Source of the DNA: Aliarcobacter sp017996075
GTDB taxonomy: Bacteria; Campylobacterota; Campylobacteria; Campylobacterales; Arcobacteraceae
DNA: 64,000 nucleotides
Assembly (NCBI RefSeq): GCF_051062515.1
Contig: NZ_JAMXEK010000005.1
Reading direction: 5' to 3' (one strand)
Part shown: piece after piece, positions 50,845 through 60,255 of the stretch
Layout of the letters: the number at the start of each line of letters is the position of its first letter
Numbering within the stretch: position 1 is the first letter of the stretch
Made by a program: the position numbers and the translations under genes
The notes under the pieces: generated by a model
What the model saw: only the letters and a program-made list of their open reading frames with translations
Databases searched by the model: none
What the model was told of the DNA's origin: nothing

Positions 50845-53703
50845 CCACTCATCATCTTTTGCAGATGTTTTAAACTCTTTTTTATTTATAGTCTTGCTAA
50901 TTTCTTGAGATTTAAAATCATCATTACTAGCTATAATTTGAGATTTATTGCTATTTGTTTGAATTAAATTTCCTATATTATCGATCTTTACTTGATCTAA
51001 AGATTTAAATACTTCTATAGTTGAAATATCTAGTTGTTCTGATAGTTTTTTTAGTAAATCTCTATTTGGTTCATTTTTACAATCTTCATTTATATAATTT
51101 TGTACACTATTATGAACTACTTCATGATGCTCTTTTAAATTTTTCCAGCTTTGATTTTTTGTAAAATTAATACCTTTTTGCTCCTGCTCACTAATCCATT
51201 TTCCCAAATCACAATCAGTTGGCTTAGTAACACTCCAAGGAGTTTTGTTTTGTCCTATTTTGTCAAAATTTACAAGCTTAAATTTAATATGGTCATTTTT
51301 AAGTTTTGAAACTTTAAATACCAAATCAATATCTTCTATAATTTTTGGTTCAACTTGTTTAAATTTAGCACGATCTGCAATTTTTAGAAGATTATTTGAT
51401 AAACTTGAAGCTTCTGTTGCAAGATTGCTGATTATTCTAGAAGAGTTAGCATTTACTTGAGTCACACTATCTAAAACATTTATTGTGTCATTTATTTGTA
51501 AAATTCCAACTTCTTCCTCTTTACTTCCTTTTGAAACATCTTCAATTAAAATAATTGTCTCATTTATCTTTTTATTTAAATCAGTATAGCCATCTTTCAT
51601 ACTATTTGCTATACCTTTCCCTTCGTTTGCTTTTGAAGTTGCAATTTCAACAATATTTTTTATCTCTTTGGCAGCTTCTGCGCTTCTACTTGCAAGATTT
51701 CGAACCTCTTGAGCAACTACAGCAAACCCTTTTCCAGCTTCTCCCGCAGTTGCAGCTTCAACTGCTGCATTTAGACTTAGAATATTCGTTTGAAATGCTA
51801 TTTGATCAATTACTTCAATAGCTTCATTTATAGAGCTAACCTCTTTATTTATCTCATCCATTGCCTGATTTGTTCTACTTGCAAGAGTTTCTCCCTCTTT
51901 TGAAGATTTTTGAAGCTCTAAAGCTAAAACTGACATTTGAGATGTTTTTTGAACACTTTGTTTTATAATCCCAGTTATCTGCTCAACTGCTGCTGCTGTT
52001 TGTTCCAGCGAAGCTGCTTGCTCATTTGCAGAAGTTGATAACTCTTTTGCAGATTTTGATAAAACTGCTGTATCGTTGTTTAATTTTGTACCAGTTGCTA
52101 CTATCATTGATAAAAATTCTGAAACCGTATGACCTATTAGCTGAGTACTAGTTGCAAGTGATGACATAACTCCATTTACTTTTGTTGTATCAAGTTTTGA
52201 ATCAACATCTTTAAAATTTGAGTTCCCATACTCTATTAATGTATTATTTAAACTAACCAAATTTTCATTTGTTCTTTCAATCATATGATTAATTGAATCT
52301 CTTAGTCTTTGAATTTGTGGATTTGAAGATGTTTTTTCTATCTTATAAACATAAAAACCTTGTGCGATTTTATCTATAACTTCATCAACATTTTCTATAA
52401 CTTTACCATCTTCAATATAACCTTTTTTAAGTTTAGATATATATAGATTAAAGCTATCAACAATTTTTCCTATCTCATCATCTGATTTTTTATTTATTCT
52501 ATCTGCTTGCTCATTTCCACTTGCTATATCTTTTATAGCAATATCAAGCTCATCAAGTGGTCTTATAATAGCTCTATTTACAAAATAGTTATAAATTAAA
52601 ATTGCTATGATTACCGAGATAAAAGAAAATAGTGCAATACTTGCTATTATCGTTGCTATTTTTGCATTTGTATTCTCTTGCATCAAGGCAACTTCTGCTT
52701 CAATATCATCAACATAAGCACCTGTTCCTATTATCCAATCCCAAGGTGCAAACCTTTGAACATAAGAAAACTTCTCTTTAGGGTCATTTTTCTTATCAGG
52801 TTTATCCCAATAATATTTTACAAGTCCACCCTCTTTTTTCTCATTTGTAACTCTTGACATCTCAACAAAAAGCTTAGTTCCATATGGGTCAGCATAATTA
52901 CTTAAATCTGTACCATTTAGTTTAGTATTTGGGTGATGTATCATTTTTGGGTGCGAATCATTTATCCAAAAATAGTCCCCATTTGCATATCTCATATCGC
53001 TTATAGTTTTTAATGCTTCTGCTTGAATTTTTGCTGTTGCATTTTCGACATATTCACCAGTTCCTATAACCCAGTTATAAGGAGCAAATAATTTTACAAA
53101 AGATACTTTAAGTTGTGGCTTATCAAAACCTGGTTTTGGCCAAACATAATCAATAAAGCCCTCTTTATCTTTTTTTGCAATATCTGCAAACTCTTTGAAT
53201 ATTTGTTTCCCATTTGGGTCTTTATATTCGTGCATATCTTTATTATTTAACTTAGGATTGATTGGGTGAATTAAAACAACAGCATCTAAATCATTTATCC
53301 AAAAATAACCAGTTTTACTGTATCTAGTAGCATTAACAATATCTTTTAATCTCTCTTGTAAAGCATCTTTAGATAAAACATTTTTATTTTTCTCATACTC
53401 AGCTTCTAAAATCGAAAACAAAAACATAGTTTGTTTTTGAAGCTCTTCTTCAACTTCAATTTTAACTTTTTCTACAGAAGTTCTTGCATGATAAGCTTCA
53501 ACTGTTTTCATAGCTAAAGAAACATAGTTTTTAAGCTCTTCTTCTTTTTTTGCATAAGCTTCTTCTTTGTATTTCTCTATTGTTTCACTTGAAAAAGATT
53601 TAAGTGAATATATTGAGTCAATAGCTATAATTATTGATATAAATACGATTGTCGCAATTGATAATATTAATAATTTTGCTTTTATTGATATATTTTTTAA
53701 CAT
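50833..53703 (-). CDS. methyl-accepting chemotaxis protein with tandem Cache domains, CZB domain and C-terminal pentapeptide
   Basis: The protein has 956 residues from ATG 53703 (GGAG 7 bases upstream; an in-frame TTG at 53721 lies before the site). After an N-terminal membrane helix come two similar periplasmic Cache units: TGYFWINDLDAVVLIHP near 128 with APYNWVIGTGEYV near 206, and GDYFWINDSHPKMIHHP near 238 with APWDWIIGTGAYV near 318. A membrane helix (about 348-371), HAMP and the signalling hairpin (about 641-671) follow. A CZB domain has CDLGKW near 831 and HHEVVH. The protein ends in EWESF, like the NWETF CheR/CheB tether of E. coli receptors. Confidence 0.93.
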   Translation of the reverse strand: MLKNISIKAKLLILSIATIVFISIIIAIDSIYSLKSFSSETIEKYKEEAYAKKEEELKNYVSLAMKTVEAYHARTSVEKVKIEVEEELQKQTMFLFSILEAEYEKNKNVLSKDALQERLKDIVNATRYSKTGYFWINDLDAVVLIHPINPKLNNKDMHEYKDPNGKQIFKEFADIAKKDKEGFIDYVWPKPGFDKPQLKVSFVKLFAPYNWVIGTGEYVENATAKIQAEALKTISDMRYANGDYFWINDSHPKMIHHPNTKLNGTDLSNYADPYGTKLFVEMSRVTNEKKEGGLVKYYWDKPDKKNDPKEKFSYVQRFAPWDWIIGTGAYVDDIEAEVALMQENTNAKIATIIASIALFSFISVIIAILIYNYFVNRAIIRPLDELDIAIKDIASGNEQADRINKKSDDEIGKIVDSFNLYISKLKKGYIEDGKVIENVDEVIDKIAQGFYVYKIEKTSSNPQIQRLRDSINHMIERTNENLVSLNNTLIEYGNSNFKDVDSKLDTTKVNGVMSSLATSTQLIGHTVSEFLSMIVATGTKLNNDTAVLSKSAKELSTSANEQAASLEQTAAAVEQITGIIKQSVQKTSQMSVLALELQKSSKEGETLASRTNQAMDEINKEVSSINEAIEVIDQIAFQTNILSLNAAVEAATAGEAGKGFAVVAQEVRNLASRSAEAAKEIKNIVEIATSKANEGKGIANSMKDGYTDLNKKINETIILIEDVSKGSKEEEVGILQINDTINVLDSVTQVNANSSRIISNLATEASSLSNNLLKIADRAKFKQVEPKIIEDIDLVFKVSKLKNDHIKFKLVNFDKIGQNKTPWSVTKPTDCDLGKWISEQEQKGINFTKNQSWKNLKEHHEVVHNSVQNYINEDCKNEPNRDLLKKLSEQLDISTIEVFKSLDQVKIDNIGNLIQTNSNKSQIIASNDDFKSQEISKTINKKEFKTSAKDDEWESF

Positions 53704-53767
53704 TTTGTAGCTCCGATGCAATTAAATGCCAATATTGTATCATTATTTTAAAAAAAAATTATATTTT

Positions 53768-55300
53768 TTATGCTTTTAATAAATTTTTTACAAAATCTAA
53801 AGCCTCATTTGTAACATTTTCTCCACTTATCATTCTTGCTAGCTCTTTTGCTCTTTGTGTACTATCTAAAATATTAACAACCGAGTTACCATCTATTTTT
53901 TCTACCAAAAAGTGTTGATTTGCTTGTGAAGCCAACTGTATTTGATGAGAAATTGCAAAAATTTGATAATTTTTGCTTAGTTTTATAAGAACTTTTGATA
54001 TTGCATCACTCTCTTTTCCACTTAAGTTTGCATCTATCTCATCTAAAAAAAGTACTCCGTTATCTTCTATATCAAACTCGCTAATTACACTTAAAAGAGC
54101 AAGTCTTAGTCTATTGTATTCACCTGAGCTAATAGTTGATATAGCAACTCCATTTAGATTAAACTCTACAAAATCAATTCCGCTAGAATCTATTTTTTTC
54201 TTTGTTAAATTAATCTTTGCACTACTTAAATATAAAAAATCTAAATAATAGTTAACACTTTTTTCTAAACTTTCTACACTTTTTTCACGATAAGTAGATA
54301 TTTTATCTGCTAAATTTAAAATTAGTTCATTTAGTAAATTATATGTTTGTTCTAACTCTTCTTTTTCATAACTAATATTGTTGTAATTTTCAAGCTCTTT
54401 TTGCTTTTGTTCTTTGTACTCTAAACACTCTTTTATACTACCAAATCTCTTTATAAGTGAAGATATTTTCTCTATCCTATTTAAAGTTTCCTCAATATTT
54501 GTTTCTTCAAGTTCACTAAGTGTATCATTTGCTTTTTCTAAAATATTTGTAAATTCATTTATTGCTTCATCAAAAAAGCTTGAATCAACTTCTAAAAGTT
54601 CAAGTAACTCATTAACTGCTCTTACATTTTCAAAAATAATTGATGCTTTTTTACTAGCAACTTCTATTTTTTCTTTTTTTGCCAAAGATTTTTTTAGACT
54701 ATTTAACTCTTCATATTCATTCTCTTTTGGATTAATCTCTTCTATTTTTGCAATTTCAAATTTTGCAAACTCTTTTAAATCTTCAAGATTTTTTTCATCC
54801 TCTTTTATTTTTGTTAATCTTTTTTCAATATCTATAAATTCTTTATATTTATTATCAAAGTCTATCTTGATATTTTTAAATTCAGGAAAATTTTTATTTG
54901 CGTATCTATCTAAAAATTCAATCAAAGTTTCACTTTTAAAATCACTTGTATCTCTAAGACTTAAATATTTTATCAAATTATTTGATATTTCACTCAAAGT
55001 TTTTTTTGATAAAGATTGACTATTTAAAAAATATCTTGCTTTCTCTTTCTTAAGACATTTTATTACAATATCTTCTTCAAAATTTATATCAAACTCTTCA
55101 TTTTTAACTCTTGAATTATTTAAATTAACCTCTACTATTTCAGATTTTACATCTTCAAGACCAAAAGAAGCTAGTATCTCTCTCATAAGTATTGATTTTC
55201 CAGCTCCACTTGGACCTGTAAAAATATTTAATCCACTATTAAACTCTAAATCTACTTCTTTAAAAGATAGACAATTTTTTATATATAATCTAGTTATCAC
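53768..55300 (-). CDS. recN: DNA repair ATPase RecN
   Basis: A 510-residue SMC-like protein for double-strand break repair. The Walker A motif GPSGAGKS is at residues 29-36, a coiled coil fills the middle, and the C-terminal lobe has the signature SSGEYNRLRLALLSVI and Walker B GVLFLDEIDANLSGKE. It is somewhat shorter than E. coli RecN, mainly in the coiled coil. GTG start; it begins 2 bases after the nadK stop. Confidence 0.92.
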   Translation of the reverse strand: MITRLYIKNCLSFKEVDLEFNSGLNIFTGPSGAGKSILMREILASFGLEDVKSEIVEVNLNNSRVKNEEFDINFEEDIVIKCLKKEKARYFLNSQSLSKKTLSEISNNLIKYLSLRDTSDFKSETLIEFLDRYANKNFPEFKNIKIDFDNKYKEFIDIEKRLTKIKEDEKNLEDLKEFAKFEIAKIEEINPKENEYEELNSLKKSLAKKEKIEVASKKASIIFENVRAVNELLELLEVDSSFFDEAINEFTNILEKANDTLSELEETNIEETLNRIEKISSLIKRFGSIKECLEYKEQKQKELENYNNISYEKEELEQTYNLLNELILNLADKISTYREKSVESLEKSVNYYLDFLYLSSAKINLTKKKIDSSGIDFVEFNLNGVAISTISSGEYNRLRLALLSVISEFDIEDNGVLFLDEIDANLSGKESDAISKVLIKLSKNYQIFAISHQIQLASQANQHFLVEKIDGNSVVNILDSTQRAKELARMISGENVTNEALDFVKNLLKA

Positions 55301-55302
55301 TT

Positions 55303-56229
55303 TTAGTTACCCCATCTTAGTTTTTCACTTAAAACTTTAAAAAAATCTCTACTACTTCTATGAAGCATTTTTGCTTTTTTAGCTGCAATTTTTATTTTTA
55401 TTATCTCATCTTTTTCTAAATCATACAACTCTTGACCATCAATAATAACAACAGCTCCACTATCTTGTGTAACTTTAAACTCTATTTCAAAATCAGCTGG
55501 TACAACTATTGGTCTTTGTGTCAGTGAGTGCGGAGCTATAGGAGTTATTATAAAAGCTTCAGTTAATGGATAAACTATTGGTCCACCAACAGATAAATTA
55601 TAAGCTGTTGAACCACTTGGTGTAGATAAAATTAAACCATCACCAAAATATGTATTAAAAGATTTTCCATCTATTTTAGCTTTAACCTCTAGCATTGATG
55701 ATAAATTTTTTCTAGAAATTACAATATCATTAAAAGCTATAAATTTTTTACTTTTTATTGAACCTTTTATTATCATTCTTTGGTTAATTTTATAATTATT
55801 TTTTAATAAATCTTCAATAAACTCTGGAAGTTCATTCATATTTAAATCAGTTAAAAATCCTAAAGTTCCTAAATTAATACCCAAAACTGGTAGCTCATAC
55901 TTAAAAGCTCTTCTTACAACTCCCAAAAGAGTACCATCTCCACCAACACTTACTAAAAAATCAACTTTTAAACACAACTCTTCAAAACAAAATCCACTAT
56001 CATCTATCATTTTTGCAGATTGTTCTTCAAGAAAAATATTTATATTTTTATTTTCAAATAGACATTTTATTTTTAAATATACATCTTTTAATTCTGGACT
56101 ATTAGGTTTTAAAATAATTCCAATATTTTCAATTTTTTTTAGTAATTTATAGCTTTTATCTAATCTCAATTTTAAATCTTTTGTTTTTAATTTTATATAA
56201 ATAATTTGTAATTCTAGTAAATTACTCAT
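55303..56229 (-). CDS. nadK: NAD kinase
   Basis: An ATP-dependent kinase making NADP. SVGGDGTLLGVVRRAFK with the GGDG motif, NLGTLGFLTDLN and SGSTAYNLSVGGPIVYP are conserved. An in-frame GTG at 56265 falls in the fusA terminator, so I use ATG 56229 (308 residues), though it has no ribosome binding site; a TTG about 30 codons further in would give MRLDKSYKLLKK and match the family's usual N terminus better. A promoter between the terminator and the gene must exist or read-through must occur. Confidence 0.9.
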   Translation of the reverse strand: MSNLLELQIIYIKLKTKDLKLRLDKSYKLLKKIENIGIILKPNSPELKDVYLKIKCLFENKNINIFLEEQSAKMIDDSGFCFEELCLKVDFLVSVGGDGTLLGVVRRAFKYELPVLGINLGTLGFLTDLNMNELPEFIEDLLKNNYKINQRMIIKGSIKSKKFIAFNDIVISRKNLSSMLEVKAKIDGKSFNTYFGDGLILSTPSGSTAYNLSVGGPIVYPLTEAFIITPIAPHSLTQRPIVVPADFEIEFKVTQDSGAVVIIDGQELYDLEKDEIIKIKIAAKKAKMLHRSSRDFFKVLSEKLRWGN

Positions 56230-56240
56230 ATAAAACAAAT

Positions 56241-56277
56241 AAAAAAAGGGATATGCAAAAAGCACACCCCTCTTTTT
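56241..56277 (-). terminator. terminator after fusA
   Basis: On the minus strand GGGGTGTGC (56270-56262) pairs with GCATATCCC (56256-56248), with two G-U pairs and a TTTTT loop, flanked by an A-run and followed by seven T. It begins 18 bases after the fusA stop and ends 12 bases before the nadK ATG. Confidence 0.8.
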
Positions 56278-56295
56278 AAGAAAATGTAAACTTAA

Positions 56296-58404
56296 TTACC
56301 CATTTCTTTTTTTCATAATCTCTTCAGAAACATTTCTAGGAACTTCTTGATAAGCATCAAAAATCATAGAATATGTTGCTCTTCCTTGAGACATAGATCT
56401 TAAATCTGTAGAGTAACCGAACATTTCAGATAATGGAATCATTGCAGTAACAAGTTTGATACCAGCTCTGTCATCCATAGACTGAACTTGTCCTCTTCTT
56501 TTGTTACAATCTCCAATAACATCTCCCATATAATCTTCAGGAGTTTCTATTTCAACTTTCATGATTGGCTCAAGTAAAACAGCACCTGCTGCTGCACTTC
56601 TACAACCTTGTTTGAATCCCATTGAAGCAGCTAATTTAAATGCCATCTCAGATGAATCCACTTCGTGGTAACTTCCATCATAAAGTGTAACTTCAATATC
56701 AACCATTGGATAACCAGCAAGAATTCCACCTTGCATTGCTTCGTTACAACCTTTTTCAACAGCAGGAATATACTCTTTTGGTACAACCCCACCTTTAATA
56801 TCATTATTAAATTTGAATGTTGGTTCGCTTCCAGCTGGCATAGGTTTAATCTCTAAGTAAACATGTCCATATTGACCTTTACCACCTGATTGTTTTGCAT
56901 ATTTGTATTCTTGCTTAACAGCATTTTTAATAGTCTCTCTATATGCAACTTGAGGAGCTCCAACTTCTGCTTCAACTTTAAACTCTCTTTTCATTCTATC
57001 TACAAGAATTTCAAGGTGTAATTCACCCATTCCAGCAATAATAGTTTGTCCTGTTTCTTCATCAGTCCATACTCTAAATGATGGATCTTCTTCAGCTAGT
57101 TTTCCTAAAGCAATTCCCATTTTTTCTTGGTCAGCTTTTGTTTTTGGCTCAACCGCAACAGAGATAACTGGTTCAGGGAATTCCATTCTTTCTAAAATTA
57201 CTGGATCTTTTTCGCTTGCTAGTGTATCACCTGTAATTGTATCTTTAAGACCAACAACTGCACCAATTTCTCCAGCGTAAAGTTCTTTAACTTCTTCTCT
57301 TGAGTTTGCATGCATTTTAAGTAATCTTCCGATTCTCTCTTTTTTCATTTTTGTAGAGTTTAATACGTAAGTTCCAGACTCTAGAACTCCTCTATAAACT
57401 CTTGCAAATGTTAATTGTCCAACAAATGGGTCAGTCATAATTTTAAATGCAAGGGCAGCTACTTCACCTTTATCAGTTGAAGGAACAATTACAGCTTCAC
57501 CATCTTGAGTTTCACCTTTAATATCAGCAACTTCAGTTGGTGCTGGTAAATACATAGCAACTGCATCAAGAAGTGGTTGAATACCTTTATTTTTAAATGA
57601 AGTTCCACAAACCATTGGAGTAATTTCCATAGCTAAACATCTTTTTTTAATTCCAGCAGTAATCTCTTCTTCAGTTAATTCAATACCTTCAAGATATTTT
57701 TCCATTAACTCTTCGCTTGACTCAGAAGCAGCTTCAATTAATTTTTCTCTATATTCATTAGCAGTATCTACTAAATCAGCAGGAATTTCTTCAATTTTAT
57801 ACATCTCTCCAGCTTGAGCATCAAGAGTGTATGTGTAAGCTTTCATTTTAACTAAATCAACCATTCCTCTAAATTGGTCTTCTGCACCAATTGGAATTTG
57901 AAGTGGAACTGGATTTGCTTTTAATCTATCTCTAACTTGATTCATAACATTAAAGAAATTTGCACCTGTTCTATCCATTTTATTTACATAGATAATTCTT
58001 GGAACTCCATACTTATTTGCTTGTCTCCAAACAGTTTCAGATTGTGGTTGAACTCCTCCAACTGAACAAAATACTGCAACAGCACCATCAAGAACTCTCA
58101 TAGATCTCTCAACTTCAATAGTAAAGTCAACGTGACCTGGAGTGTCAATGATATTTATTTGTAACTGCTCATTTGTTTTTGGATGATTCCAAAAACAAGT
58201 AGTAGCTGCAGAAGTAATTGTAATACCTCTTTCTTGCTCTTGTTCCATCCAGTCCATTGTCGCTGCACCTTCATGAACTTCTCCAATTTTATGAGAAACT
58301 CCCGTGTAGAATAAAATTCTTTCAGTACTTGTTGTTTTTCCTGCATCAATGTGTGCAGCAATACCAATATTTCTAACTCTGTTTAAAGGTACTTTTCTTG
58401 CCAT
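56296..58404 (-). CDS. fusA: elongation factor G
   Basis: A 702-residue translational GTPase driving translocation and, with RRF, ribosome recycling. GIAAHIDAGKTTSTERIL, IDTPGHVDFTIEVERSMRVL and NKMDRTGANFF are the G1, G3 and G4 motifs. It is the last gene of the str operon, 11 bases after rpsG, followed by a terminator. The tuf gene that often follows in other bacteria is absent here. Confidence 0.98.
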   Translation of the reverse strand: MARKVPLNRVRNIGIAAHIDAGKTTSTERILFYTGVSHKIGEVHEGAATMDWMEQEQERGITITSAATTCFWNHPKTNEQLQINIIDTPGHVDFTIEVERSMRVLDGAVAVFCSVGGVQPQSETVWRQANKYGVPRIIYVNKMDRTGANFFNVMNQVRDRLKANPVPLQIPIGAEDQFRGMVDLVKMKAYTYTLDAQAGEMYKIEEIPADLVDTANEYREKLIEAASESSEELMEKYLEGIELTEEEITAGIKKRCLAMEITPMVCGTSFKNKGIQPLLDAVAMYLPAPTEVADIKGETQDGEAVIVPSTDKGEVAALAFKIMTDPFVGQLTFARVYRGVLESGTYVLNSTKMKKERIGRLLKMHANSREEVKELYAGEIGAVVGLKDTITGDTLASEKDPVILERMEFPEPVISVAVEPKTKADQEKMGIALGKLAEEDPSFRVWTDEETGQTIIAGMGELHLEILVDRMKREFKVEAEVGAPQVAYRETIKNAVKQEYKYAKQSGGKGQYGHVYLEIKPMPAGSEPTFKFNNDIKGGVVPKEYIPAVEKGCNEAMQGGILAGYPMVDIEVTLYDGSYHEVDSSEMAFKLAASMGFKQGCRSAAAGAVLLEPIMKVEIETPEDYMGDVIGDCNKRRGQVQSMDDRAGIKLVTAMIPLSEMFGYSTDLRSMSQGRATYSMIFDAYQEVPRNVSEEIMKKRNG

Positions 58405-58415
58405 AATAATTTATC

Positions 58416-58883
58416 CTACCATCTGTAGTGTGCAAATGCTTTGTTAGCCTCTGCCATTCTATGTACATCTTCTTTTTTCTTAAAAGATGATCCTCTTTCG
58501 TTTGCTGCTTCGAATAGCTCATTTGCTAATCTTTCAACCATTGTTCTTTCATTTCTTTTTCTTGAAGCATCGATTAACCATCTAAGTGCCAAAGTTTGTC
58601 TTCTTACAGCTCTAACTTCAACAGGAACTTGATATGTAGCTCCTCCAACTCTTCTACTTCTAACTTCTAAAAGTGGTTTAACATTTTCAACTGCTTTTTC
58701 AAACAGATCAAAACCTTTTTCTTCACCTCTTTTATCAAGGTTATCTATTGCACCATAAAGGATTTTTTCAGCAACAGATTTTTTACCATCTAGCATAATT
58801 GCATTAACAAATTTTGTGATCACTTTACTATTGTAGATAGGATCAGCCATTATCTCTCTAACTGGAGCTTTTCTTCTTCTCAT
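58416..58883 (-). CDS. rpsG: 30S ribosomal protein uS7
   Basis: A 155-residue primary 16S binder starting MRRRKAPVREIMADPIYNSK, with GGATYQVPVEVRAVRRQTLA conserved. It lies 15 bases after rpsL. uS7 is the usual autoregulator of this operon. Confidence 0.98.
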   Translation of the reverse strand: MRRRKAPVREIMADPIYNSKVITKFVNAIMLDGKKSVAEKILYGAIDNLDKRGEEKGFDLFEKAVENVKPLLEVRSRRVGGATYQVPVEVRAVRRQTLALRWLIDASRKRNERTMVERLANELFEAANERGSSFKKKEDVHRMAEANKAFAHYRW

Positions 58884-58898
58884 TTTCTATCCTTCTAC

Positions 58899-59279
58899 TT
58901 ATTTTTTAGCTTTTGGTCTTTTTGTACCATACTTAGATCTAGATACAGTTCTGTTATTTACACCAGCTGAATCTAAGGCACCTCTTACAATGTGGTATTT
59001 AACCCCAGGTAAATCTTTTACTCTTCCCCCACGTACAAGCACAATTGAGTGCTCTTGAAGGTTGTGTCCTTCTCCACCGATATATGAAATAACTTCAAAT
59101 CCAGTTGTTAATCTAACTTTTGCAACTTTTCTTAAAGCCGAGTTAGGTTTTTTTGGAGTTGTTGTATATACTCTTGTACATACTCCTCTTCTTTGTGGAC
59201 ATTTTTTAAGTGCTGGAGATTTTGATTTCTCAACCACTTTTTTTCGCTCTTTTCTTACAAGCTGTTGTATCGTAGGCAT
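58899..59279 (-). CDS. rpsL: 30S ribosomal protein uS12
   Basis: A 126-residue decoding-centre protein. The segments TTPKKPNSALRKVAKVRLT and GGRVKDLPGVKYHIVRG carry lysines at the two positions whose change gives streptomycin resistance, so this is the susceptible form. It is the first gene of the str operon. Confidence 0.98.
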   Translation of the reverse strand: MPTIQQLVRKERKKVVEKSKSPALKKCPQRRGVCTRVYTTTPKKPNSALRKVAKVRLTTGFEVISYIGGEGHNLQEHSIVLVRGGRVKDLPGVKYHIVRGALDSAGVNNRTVSRSKYGTKRPKAKK

Positions 59280-59304
59280 TTCTTTCCTTTATAATATTTG
59301 GTTT

Positions 59305-59413
59305 GAGTAGTTATAGCCCTACTCATGCTTCTCGTAATCTTCAAAATACTTTGAAGCGATACTACCATTCTAGGAAACTGTTGTAGTGTTTTCTAAAAAA
59401 GTTTCGCATTATA
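59305..59413 (-). promoter_or_regulatory. str operon promoter and structured leader
   Basis: On the minus strand AGGTATAATGC has a perfect TATAAT (59413-59408), 129 bases before rpsL. The leader can form three hairpins: TAGGAAAC with GTTTTCTA (59371-59395), CTTCAAA with TTTGAAG (59339-59356) and GAGTAG with CTACTC (59305-59324). Leaders of r-protein operons often hold a repressor target, and one of these may be the uS7 or uS12 site. Confidence 0.6.
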
Positions 59414-59490
59414 CCTAAATGCTCTTAAACTTTTCTTTATCATAATATTATTCATTTTATACTAGAATTTTTTTTTAAAAGGCAAAAGAA

Positions 59491-60255
59491 ATGACAATAT
59501 TAAACTACAAAAATTTTGGAAATGGTGAAAAAAAACTTATTTTTTTACACGAATTAATGGGAGATTGTACAAATTATGAAAACTGTTTAAACTATTTTGA
59601 TAAAAATCTTTTTACTCTTTTTATGGTTGATTTAAGAGGATATGGCTTATCAAAAAATATTTTAGGAAAATACAATTTAGATGAAGCTACCAATGATGTT
59701 ATAAACCTAGTATCAAATTTAAAATTAACTGATTATATTTTAGTAGCTCACTCTATGTCTTCAATGATAGCTCAACAAATTGCTTCAAAAGATAAAAGGG
59801 TAAATAAACTTATTTTAATAACTCCAATATCATATAAAGGAGTAAAAAGTACACAAAAAGCAAAAGAAAATTTACTATATCAAATGGAAAAAAATAGTGG
59901 AAAAATAGAGGAAATAATAGAACAGTCTAGCCAAAGATATAATCAAACTTGGAAAAATTATCGTATAAATTTAGCTTACAATTGTTCTATTTTAGAAGCT
60001 AAAATTGCTTACATGAGTATGTATTTAAATATAGATTATGAAAATAATTTTGAAAATATTAAAATTGATATTCCTATTAAAATTATCACTGGAAAATATG
60101 ATTTTCCAGTTTTCTCAAAAAATGAAGTAGAAAAATATTTTCAAGAGTTTAATAATGTTGAAATTATAGAATTTGAAGAAGCGGGACACTATCCTATGAT
60201 TGAATGTCCAGTACTTTTTGCTTCAAAAATTGAATTTTGGGCAAAAAATATATGA
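59491..60255 (+). CDS. alpha/beta hydrolase
   Basis: A 254-residue alpha/beta hydrolase. FLHELMGDCTN holds the oxyanion region, VAHSMSSMIAQQIAS the nucleophile (Ser near residue 90), ITGKYDFPVFSK the acid and EAGHYPMIECP the catalytic His. The substrate is unknown. It overlaps the MFS gene by 4 bases (ATGA), so the two form a unit. Its promoter shares the gap with the str operon. Confidence 0.85.
   Translation: MTILNYKNFGNGEKKLIFLHELMGDCTNYENCLNYFDKNLFTLFMVDLRGYGLSKNILGKYNLDEATNDVINLVSNLKLTDYILVAHSMSSMIAQQIASKDKRVNKLILITPISYKGVKSTQKAKENLLYQMEKNSGKIEEIIEQSSQRYNQTWKNYRINLAYNCSILEAKIAYMSMYLNIDYENNFENIKIDIPIKIITGKYDFPVFSKNEVEKYFQEFNNVEIIEFEEAGHYPMIECPVLFASKIEFWAKNI

Noticed and set aside
54414..55019. 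A 201-codon open frame on the plus strand opposite recN
   Set aside because: It is the antisense shadow of recN: repeated Ser, Phe, Ile and Leu, no ribosome binding site, while recN on the minus strand has all its motifs.
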